Assembly (NCBI RefSeq): GCF_000024925.1
Contig: NC_013521.1
Location: 1,054,001-1,118,000, forward strand
Length of the DNA stretch: 64,000 nt
Reading direction: 5' to 3'
DNA from: Sanguibacter keddieii DSM 10542
Lineage (GTDB): Bacteria > Actinomycetota > Actinomycetes > Actinomycetales > Cellulomonadaceae
Shown: positions 1 to 8,600 of the stretch, one piece after another
How the letters are laid out: every line of letters begins with the position of its first letter
Position numbering within the stretch: the stretch's first letter is position 1
Made by a program: the position numbers and the translations under genes
Notes under the pieces: generated by a model
Told to the model about the DNA's origin: nothing
Seen by the model: the letters and a program-made list of their open reading frames with translations, nothing else
Databases searched by the model: none

Positions 1-177
1 ACCGACGAGGCCTACCCCGTCGCCGTGCACCGCCTGCCCAAGATCCTCGACGAGAAGGTCGCGCGCCTGCACCTCGACGCCCTCGGGGCGCGGCTGACCG
101 AGCTGAGCCCGGCCCAGGCCGACTACCTCGGCATCGACGCGGACGGCCCCTACAAGGCCGAGCACTACCGCTACTGA
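1..177 (+). CDS. sahH: S-adenosylhomocysteinase, C-terminal end (partial)
   Basis: Only the last 58 codons lie in the window, open at the left edge and ending in TGA. The tail contains [18 protein letters not shown] and finishes [10 protein letters not shown], which is the characteristic NAD-binding C-terminal tail of S-adenosyl-L-homocysteine hydrolases (the K and Y of the terminal PYK..HYRY motif reach into the neighbouring subunit's cofactor site). The enzyme hydrolyses S-adenosylhomocysteine to adenosine and homocysteine in the activated methyl cycle. Its presence just upstream of the mtrAB region matches the sahH - mtrA neighbourhood of mycobacteria, although here about 20 kb of other genes separate them. 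The next reading frame opens one base after the stop. Confidence 0.9.
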   Translation, partial: TDEAYPVAVHRLPKILDEKVARLHLDALGARLTELSPAQADYLGIDADGPYKAEHYRY

Positions 178-178
178 C

Positions 179-1657
179 GTGACCGCCCGGACGGTCGGTC
201 CGAGCGAGCCCGCACCGGCGGTGGACGGCACGTCCGTCCACAGCCGGCCGGGTGCGACCTGGACCGGTCGCGCAGCCCCGACGACGATGGAGAGCATGGA
301 GACACCGACCTACCTGTGGCGACGGTCCCGGGAGCCGCAGCCTCTCGAGCACGTCGGGTTCTTCAGCGGTGCCTTCAGGTCGCGGACCTGGCGCGAGCTG
401 GCCTACCTGTTCCTCGTCACGGCATGGTCCGTCGTCGGCTTCGTCTACGTCCTCGCGATGTTCGCCCTCACCGCCGGACTGCTCCTCACCGTCGTCGGGG
501 GAGGCGGGATCCTCGGCGCCATGATCGTCGGGGCGCGCGGCTTCGGTGCCGCCGACCGCGGTCTCGCCCGCGGCATGCTCCGTGCGGAGATCGACAGGCC
601 CACCCCGTTCCGCCGCAAGAAGGGCCTGTGGGCCGGGATCTGGTCCATGGTCTGCGACGGCGTCGGCTGGCGGGCCGTGGCCTTCATGGTGCTCCAGCTG
701 CCGCTCGCGGTCGTCACGCTCGCGCTCGCGGCCGTGTGGCTCGTGGTGCCGCTCGGTGCCATGACCCACTGGTACTGGTCGCGGTACCTCCCGGCCGTGC
801 CCGACACCCAGGGGGTGCTGCACCGTGGCGCGGAGCTCGTCCCCGACTACTTCGTCGACACGGCGCCCCGCCAGCTCGTCATGGCGGTCGCCGGCATCCT
901 GCTCTTCTTCGTCGGGGCGGCGGTCGTGCGCGGTCTCGCCCACCTGCACCGCATGCTCGCCGAGGGGCTCCTCGGCCCCACCGAGGCCAGCCTGCGCGTC
1001 GCGAGCCTCGAGCAGTCTCGTGGCCGCGCCGTCGAGGACGCCGACTCCACGCTGCGTCGGATCGAGCGCGACCTGCACGACGGCACCCAGGCGCGGCTCG
1101 TCGCGATCGCGATGCAGCTGGGGGAGGCCAAGGAGCAGGCCGTCACCGCTGGTGCCTCGCGCGAGCTCACCGACCTCATCGCGGCTGCCCACACCTCGAC
1201 CAAGGAGACGCTCGTCGAGCTGCGCGAGCTCTCCCGCGGGATCCACCCACCGGCCCTCGACAACGGTCTCGGGGTCGCCCTCGAGACGCTGGCGGCCCGC
1301 AGCCCGCTGCCGGTCCAGCTCGACGTCGACCTCCCGGGGCCACCGGCCGCCCGCCCGGCCGAGGCGATCGAGACCATCGCGTACTTCTGCGTCACCGAGC
1401 TGCTCACCAACGCCATCAAGCACGCGCAGGCCACGACCATGCACGTGCGCGTGTGGGTCCGCGCCCGGGCGCTGCGCCTCGAGGTCCGCGACGACGGCGT
1501 CGGCGGTGCGGTGGTGCTCGTGCCCGACGCGGAGGGCCACCACAGCGGGCTCGCCGGTCTCACCGAGCGGGTCGGCTCGGTCGACGGCGTCTTCACCATC
1601 ACCAGCCCGCAGGGCGGCCCTACCCTTGTCACGGTCGTCCTGCCGCTGCACGTGTGA
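179..1657 (+). CDS. NarL-family sensor histidine kinase
   Basis: Membrane histidine kinase. A Putative-sensor-type N-terminal region has about four to five hydrophobic segments (roughly residues 75-110, 165-195 and 230-250 counted from the first GTG). It is followed by a HisKA_3 box, ERDLHDGTQARL, whose His is residue 300, and a HATPase_c domain with the N-box LLTNAIKHA and the glycine motif DDGVGG. The frame can start at GTG 179, directly behind sahH, or at ATG 287 or 296. The residues before ATG 287 are Pro/Ala/Arg-rich, so a start at 287 (456 residues) is plausible. The paired LuxR-type regulator begins 70 bases downstream. The signal is unknown; such pairs often sense cell-envelope stress in actinobacteria (family knowledge, not shown here). 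Confidence 0.9.
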   Translation: MTARTVGPSEPAPAVDGTSVHSRPGATWTGRAAPTTMESMETPTYLWRRSREPQPLEHVGFFSGAFRSRTWRELAYLFLVTAWSVVGFVYVLAMFALTAGLLLTVVGGGGILGAMIVGARGFGAADRGLARGMLRAEIDRPTPFRRKKGLWAGIWSMVCDGVGWRAVAFMVLQLPLAVVTLALAAVWLVVPLGAMTHWYWSRYLPAVPDTQGVLHRGAELVPDYFVDTAPRQLVMAVAGILLFFVGAAVVRGLAHLHRMLAEGLLGPTEASLRVASLEQSRGRAVEDADSTLRRIERDLHDGTQARLVAIAMQLGEAKEQAVTAGASRELTDLIAAAHTSTKETLVELRELSRGIHPPALDNGLGVALETLAARSPLPVQLDVDLPGPPAARPAEAIETIAYFCVTELLTNAIKHAQATTMHVRVWVRARALRLEVRDDGVGGAVVLVPDAEGHHSGLAGLTERVGSVDGVFTITSPQGGPTLVTVVLPLHV

Positions 1658-1727
1658 CGGTCGACCACAGTCCCGCCCTCTTCGCTCGCCCCACCCTCCC
1701 AGCAGCACCCACCGAGAGGCCCGCCCC

Positions 1728-2384
1728 GTGCGTCTGCTCATCGCCGAAGACTCCGTGATCCTCCGCGACGGACTCGTCGCCCTGCTCACCCGCCGCGGGC
1801 ACGAGGTGGTCGGTGCCGTGGGTGACGGCGACCAGCTCCGGGTGCTGCTCGACGGGCTCGACCCCGACCAGGCGCCCGACGTCGTCATCATCGACATCCG
1901 GATGCCGCCGACCTTCACCGACGAGGGGCTGCACGCCGCGCTCGCGATCCGCTCGGCGAATCCCGCCCAGGGCGTCCTGCTGTTCTCGCAGTACGTCGAG
2001 ACGCGCTTCGCCGCGCAGCTCCTCACCGGCGACGCCCGCGGTGTCGGCTACCTGCTCAAGGACCGCGTGGCCGACGTGTCGGACTTCATCGACGCCCTCG
2101 AGCGGATCGCCGACGGCAGCACCGTCCTCGACCCCGAGGTCGTCACCCAGCTCATGGGCGCGGCCCGCGCCGACGACGGCCTGACCCGCCTCACCCCGCG
2201 CGAGAACGAGGTGCTCGAGCTCATGGCGCAGGGGCGGTCCAACACCGCGATCGCCGAGCGCCTCGTGCTGTCCTACGGGGCCGTCGAGAAGAACGTCTCG
2301 TCGATCTTCACCAAGCTCGACCTCCCGCTCGACGCCGGAGACCACCGACGGGTCCTCGCGGTCCTCCGCCGCCTCAACGCCTGA
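1728..2384 (+). CDS. NarL/LuxR-family response regulator
   Basis: This 218-residue regulator starts at GTG. The receiver domain has acidic residues E7-D8, a phospho-acceptor D56 in VVIIDIRMPP and a conserved Lys in YLLKDRV. The C-terminal LuxR helix-turn-helix reads LTPRENEVLELMAQGRSNT and continues through SYGAVEKNVSSIFTKLDL. It is the obvious partner of the histidine kinase encoded 70 bases upstream. A DNA-binding output through a NarL-type dimer is expected. The target is unknown; the giant surface protein downstream is a candidate by position only. Confidence 0.93.
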   Translation: MRLLIAEDSVILRDGLVALLTRRGHEVVGAVGDGDQLRVLLDGLDPDQAPDVVIIDIRMPPTFTDEGLHAALAIRSANPAQGVLLFSQYVETRFAAQLLTGDARGVGYLLKDRVADVSDFIDALERIADGSTVLDPEVVTQLMGAARADDGLTRLTPRENEVLELMAQGRSNTAIAERLVLSYGAVEKNVSSIFTKLDLPLDAGDHRRVLAVLRRLNA

Positions 2385-2475
2385 GAGACCGCTCCCGTCA
2401 CGCCGACGGCACGAGGCACGAGGCGCCCCACCGGCAGGCGTGACGAGTGGCACACGAGGAGGTGCTCGCCGAGCA

Positions 2476-2504
2476 CTCATGCCGAGAGGCAGTCCTGCCG
2501 ATGA
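2476..2504 (+). promoter_or_regulatory. Candidate FliA/WhiG-type promoter before the giant surface protein
   Basis: CTCATG (2476-2481), a 15-base spacer and GCCGATGA (2497-2504) resemble the sigma-28 class pattern (TAAA-like element, N15, GCCGATAA-like element). The same CTCAAG-N15-GCCGATGG arrangement stands before pilT at 42853. The predicted transcript start would lie about 90 bases before the ATG at 2603. One weakly conserved -35 element makes this tentative. Confidence 0.35.
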
Positions 2505-2602
2505 TCTGGGGATACCCCCGTCGGCCCTGGTCGGAGCACGCTGTCGTGCCCTGGCACCGGTCGAGGGGAGACCGGCGATCGTCAACACCAGGGACCTCTT
2601 CG

Positions 2603-5600
2603 ATGTCTGCTCCGCTGCACCCCTCGAGCTCGACCGCGCGTCACCGACGCCCCGGCAAGGCCTCGCGCCACCTCTGGCGCGCCGGCCTCCAGCGGACGGC
2701 TGCCGTCGTGGCGGTCTTCGCCCTCGCAGCCACGACGGTCCTGGGCGGCATCGCCCTCGCGCCGTCCTCCGAGGCAGCGGCGCTGACGCCTGCGGTCACC
2801 CTCGCCCCGTCGGCCGACGGAGCCAAGGGCATGCTCGCGGGGGAGAGCGAGACCGTGACGCTCACCGTCGCGAACCCCTCGGCAGACCCCTGGTACAACC
2901 TCTCCGTGACGCTCACCGTCCCGACGGGCGTCGCCTTCGTCTCTGCCTCCGGGCTCGGGACACCGCGGGTCTACCCCGCGGGGTCACGCCTGCCCGACCG
3001 GACGCTCGTGCCGGCAGGTCAGGACCTCTGGGTGTGGCAGGACGTCTCCGACCTCCCGTCGACCGCCAGCCGCAGCTTCGAGGTGGTCGTCGACCCCGCG
3101 CAGCCCGCCGCAGGGACGGGCGAGACCGACGACACCACGGTGTTCCCCGTCGGCTCGACGGTGGACCTCGTGGCACGCGCCTGGACGAGCACCGACGCCC
3201 GGTACGTGCCGGTCTTCCCCGGCGGCACCAGCCGTGGCGCGGCGCCGGCCGTGGCCGCGACCCTCGCGGGCGACGCCGCGCCCTCGAGCACCCTCGTCCA
3301 GGCCATCCGGGTGACCAAGGACGAGCCCAGCCCCGAGTCCGAGCTGCTGCGCGGCGTGCACGACCGCACCACCGAGTACACGATCACCGTGAAGAACACG
3401 AGCGAGGGCCCGACCACCGGCGCCGTCGTCACCGACTTCCTCCCCGCCGGCCTGGAGTTCCTCGGCTGCGGGGCCATGGACAACACCACGGGCGCCCGCG
3501 AGGAGTACGCCGGCTCGGGAGACCTCGCCGCGACCCCCGTGGTCGCCGACTGCCTCCCCGCGTCGACCGTGACCACCCTCGAGAAGACCGCGGGCACCGC
3601 CGCCGAGTTCCCGGCCGACCTGCCCGACGGCGTCTACACCCGCGTGACCTGGGGCCCGCTCGACCTCGCCGCCGACCAGGCTCTCCCGATCGTCTACGCA
3701 GCGGGCATCCCGCAGCGGATGAACACCATGACCTGGACGGACGGCCCGGGCCCGGACGGCCTCGGCGCGACCGGCCAGGCGGCCAACCTCGACAACAACA
3801 CCGGCGCCTCCACGCGCCACAGCGCGGGCGACCCCGCAGCGACCGACGGCGACGTCTACCGGAACGTCGTGACCGTCGACGGCACCTACGCCGGCGTCGT
3901 GCGCACCGGCACGGACCGGGCCACGACCGACCAGGACGACGAGGTCGTCTTCTCGATGGACCTGCGCGTCCTCAAGTCCGTCGACACGCGCCCCGTCGAC
4001 GCCTCGCCGACGCCCTTCGGCGGCGGCAGCTCGAGCGAGTTCTTCACGGGGGCCGTCGCCAAGTACACCCTCGACCTGCGGACCAGCGAGTACGCCGACG
4101 CGTCGGACATCACGCTCGTCGACATCATCCCCAACGGCCTCTGCCCGGTCCTCCCGGCAGGCACCACGGTCCGCTCCGGCCCGGTCGAGATCCCGAGGAC
4201 CGACGGCTCGAGCGAGTCCTTCACCGCCGCCGAGGCCGAGGACCTGCCCGCCGACTGCGTCCCGGGCAGCACCAGCGGTTCGGGTTCCTGGTCTGCCCCG
4301 GCCGTCACCGGCGCGGTCGTCGACTGGGTCGCCTACGACGCCGTGCTGGGCCGGTTCGTGCTGTCGCTCAGCGCTCCGGACATGACCGGTGCGGTCGACA
4401 GCCACGCCGTCGTGTACCCCGTGCTCATGCGCGGCAGCTACACCGGCAACGAGGGCACCACCTCCTCCCTCGACGACTTCGTCAACACGGTCGTCATGAC
4501 CGCTACCACCACCGGCCTGGCCGGTGACGAGGCCGGCGTCACCGCGACGGTCGCCGACGACTCGTCCGCGCGCATCGTCGCCGGCCCGAGCAGCATCAGC
4601 AAGAAGGTCCTGCCGCGCGCCGTCGACGTCTCGGCGGGCTGCCCGGCGGACCCGTCGCTCTACGTCGAGGGGGACGACCCGGCAGCCTCCGGTGGCCTGA
4701 GCTTCGTCCTCGGCGACACGGTCTGCTACGAGCTCACCGTGAGCTTCGCCCCCGACGCCGACACCCGGAACCCCGTCGTCACCGACATGCTGCCCGAGGG
4801 CGTCGACTACGTCGGTACGACCACCACGCTGTTCGACGGCGCCACGGAGATCCCCGGGGTCACCTGGAACGAGACCGTCAACGGCAGCACGCTGTCCTGG
4901 AAGCCGTCGACCCGCGTCGCGGGCAACGGCGACCGCCTGGTGCCGCTCGGCTCCCGCCTGGTGATCCACGTGGCCGGGACCGTCACCGGCGTGTCCGAGG
5001 ACGCGGCGCAGCTCGACAAGCCCGAGAACCTCATGAAGTACCAGCAGGAGAACGTCCGCGGCGAGCTGTTCTTCGAGCGCGACCAGGCCGCGATCCTCGT
5101 CGAGGCCGGCCTGCAGCTGGTCAAGGGCGTCCGCGACGTCGACGGCGACGCGACGCGCCCCGCCACGTCCGAGGCGCTTCCCGACGGCGCCCTCGTCGGG
5201 TCCGACCGCGACGGCATCGAGGTCGCCGAGGGCGACGCGATCACCTACCGGGTCGACCTCACCGGCGCGCGCGAGGACATCCTGGGGATCTCCGTCGAGG
5301 ACAGGCTGCCCGACGGGATCGCGGCCGCCGACGTCTCGGCGGTCTCCGACGCCGGGGTGGTCGAGACCCGTCCCGACGGGGTCTTCGTCGTGTGGACCGG
5401 TCTCACTCTGCCCGCGGGCACGGAGGCTGCGCCCACCGCGAAGACGCTCACCTACGTGGTGACCGTCCCCGCCGAGACACCGGTCACGACCCGGCTCGAG
5501 AACACCGCCTCGATCCTCGCGTACCAGTTCCTCACGAACGCCGGGACTCCCGGCCCGGTCGCCGTCCCCGGCGAGGACGGTGTCTCGACGCTCGGGACCT

Positions 5601-8600
5601 CCGACACCTCGGACGTGTCCCTGCCCGACGTGACCGTCGCGAAGACGGTCGTCACCACCGGGATCGAGGGCGAGAACAACAACATCAGCGGGACGCCTGT
5701 CCCGCCTGCCACCGCGCTGCCGCAGGCGGTGCACGGTGAGTACGTGGTCTACGAGTACGCGGTCACCGTCCCGGCACGCACCACCGTGCTCGACGGCGTC
5801 CTCGAGGACGCCGGTGTCCTCGAGGCTGCCACCGGCAGCGGGCCGTACACGGTCGACGCGACGCAGAGCTTCTGGCTGCTCGACGGCGCCACGCAGCCGG
5901 CCGGCTTCGCCTTCGACGACGCCACCGGACGGCTCGAGTTCCCCGCGGTCTACGACAACACCACGACCGCCGACCAGGTCTTCACCGTCCAGGTCACCGT
6001 CTGGACGACGGGCCGGACCACCCCGACCGCCGCCCGCTGGGCGTACGGTGACGTGCTGCAGAACACCGCGACCTTCACCAGCGCCAGCTCGACCCACGAC
6101 GCGACGGCCGACGTCGAGTACGTCGTCGCCGAGCCGACGCTCACCAAGACCGTCGACGACGGCGACCTCCCGGTCGTCGCCGGCCAGGTCCTCACCTACA
6201 CGCTGACCGCCACGAACACGACGGGCCGTCCGACCTCCTTCGACACCGTCGTCACCGACTGCGTGCCGGCGGCGCTCGTCGACGTGGTCCCCGGGACGCC
6301 GACGCGCGGCACCGTGGCCCCCCTCGGCACCTGCGCGGACGGCGAGACGCAGATCGTCTGGACCATCGGGGACGTCCCCGCCGGCCAGACGTACACGCTC
6401 ACCTACACGGCCGAGGTCTCGCCGGCGGCGGCCGGCGGTGCCAGCTACACCAACACGGCGGGACTCGTGGGCTACACGCTCCCCGGCGTCGACCCGACCG
6501 ACGCGCGTCAGCTCGAGCTGACCAGCACCGCGGACGCCACGGTCACGGTCCAGGACGCGAGCATCGTCAAGACCGTCGACGCGCCCTCCGGCAGCATCGG
6601 TGACACCCGCAGCTTCGCGGTGACGGTCACCCTGCCCAAGAACGTCAACTTCTACTCCCCGACGATCACCGACGCCGTCCCGACCGGGCTGCGCGTCGTC
6701 CCCGGGTCGATCGCCGTCAGCGCGGTCGACTCCGGGGTGACCTTCTCCTGCACCCCTGCCTCCGGGTCGGGCACCGACGGCGGCGACGTCGTCTGCGAGG
6801 CCTCGGACGACATCCTGTCCGCCCCTGACGACCGGACCGTCACCCTCACCTACGACGCGACGATCGTCCAGGACGCCGCTCGGACCGCCCCGGCCCGCGC
6901 GTCGGTGCTGACCAACGTGGCGAGCTTCGCGTGGGCCGCGACGGCCGGCGCCACCGACACGACCTCGGTCGAGGACGAGGCGACGGTCACCGTCACCGAG
7001 CCCGGCCTGACCATCAAGAAGTACGTCGAGGGCCAGGACGCCCAGGACGCGGCGACCGCGGTCACGGCCGCGCCGTCGAGCACCGTGAGCTACTCCGTCG
7101 TCGTGACGAACCCCGCGACGGTCGGAGGTGCCACCGCCTACGACGTCGTGGTGACCGACAGCATCCCTGCGGGGCTCGTCGACGTCACCCTCCCGGGCAC
7201 GATGCCCGCCGGTGTCCTGGGGACCGTCTCGGGCGGCCTGGTCACCTGGACCATCGAGTCCCTCGCCCCCGGGGCGACCCTCACGCTCGACCTCACCGCG
7301 ACCCTCGAGCCCTCTGCGGCGCTGCGGTCCGGCACGACGATCACCAACACGGCAGAGCTCGCCGAGTACTGGTCGACGCCCGGCTCGGGCGGCGTCGAGG
7401 ACGCGGCGCACCGCCAGTACGTCGGAGGGTCCGACCCGGCGGTCGTGCTCCCGGAGTTCCCCTTCGTCACCGTGCAGAAGGCAGCCGGGGGCAGCCCCAC
7501 CGCGCGTGTCGGCACGCCGTTCCCGTGGACCCTCACCCTGACGAACTCCGGCAACGGGCTCGCGCAGACCGTGACGGCCACGGACACGCTGCCCGCGGGC
7601 TGGGGCACGCCGGTCGTCACCGGGGTGACCCGGAACGGGGCTGCGATGGCTGACGCCGACTGGGACTTCGACCCGGACGCCGTGCGCTGGACCTTCGCCG
7701 ACGTCGCTCCCGCCGACGTGATCGTGGTGGGCTACACCTCGACGCCGACGGCCGACGCCTACGAGGCCCCCGCGGCCGGTGTCGGGCCGAGCGCGACCGG
7801 TCCGCTGAACGCCCACACCAACACGGTCTCGCTCACCGCGACCGACAGCACCGGCGAGGCGCAGAACGGTGAGGGCGACTACGTCGGCGACGACGACTCG
7901 GCCGACGCCTTCCTCGCCGCGACCGAGGTGTCGATCCTCAAGGAGCGTGTCGGGACGGGCGACGTCCGCACCGGCGAGGACGTGGCCTTCACGCTCACGG
8001 CGTCGACCGTGGGCCTGCAGGCCGCCGCAGACGTGGTGGTCGAGGACACCCTCCCGGCGGGGCTCACCTTCGCGGGTGTCGACACGCCCTTCACCGCCGA
8101 CCCGGCGCTCTGGTCCTGCACCGTCACGGACGAGACCCTCCGCTGCGCCGCGCTCGACGACCTCGCCGCGGGGGACTCCCTCTCGGTCACGGTGACCGCG
8201 CGCGCCGTGGCGCCGCCCGTCGGCACGCTGTCGCAGCAGGTCACCAACACCGCCACGGTCACGACCTCCACCCCGGAGACGGGGACGGGCTCGACGACCG
8301 ACGACGAGACGATCACCGTGCGGGCCGTGCCCAGCATCGCGATCGACAAGCGTGCTGACGTGGCACCTGCTGGCGACCCGGTCCGTGCCGTGGTCGCAGG
8401 CGGGGACGACGACACCCAGTACGTCCTCGACGGCCAGGACCCGGAGCGCGTCGCGCACTTCGCGATCACGGTGTCCAACACGGGCCCCGTGACCCTCGTC
8501 GACGTCGAGGTCGAGGACCTGGCGGCGGCGCAGTGCGCGGGCGTGACGATCCCTGACCTGGCCCCTGCGGGCGAGGACGGCGACTCGTACACCTTCACGT

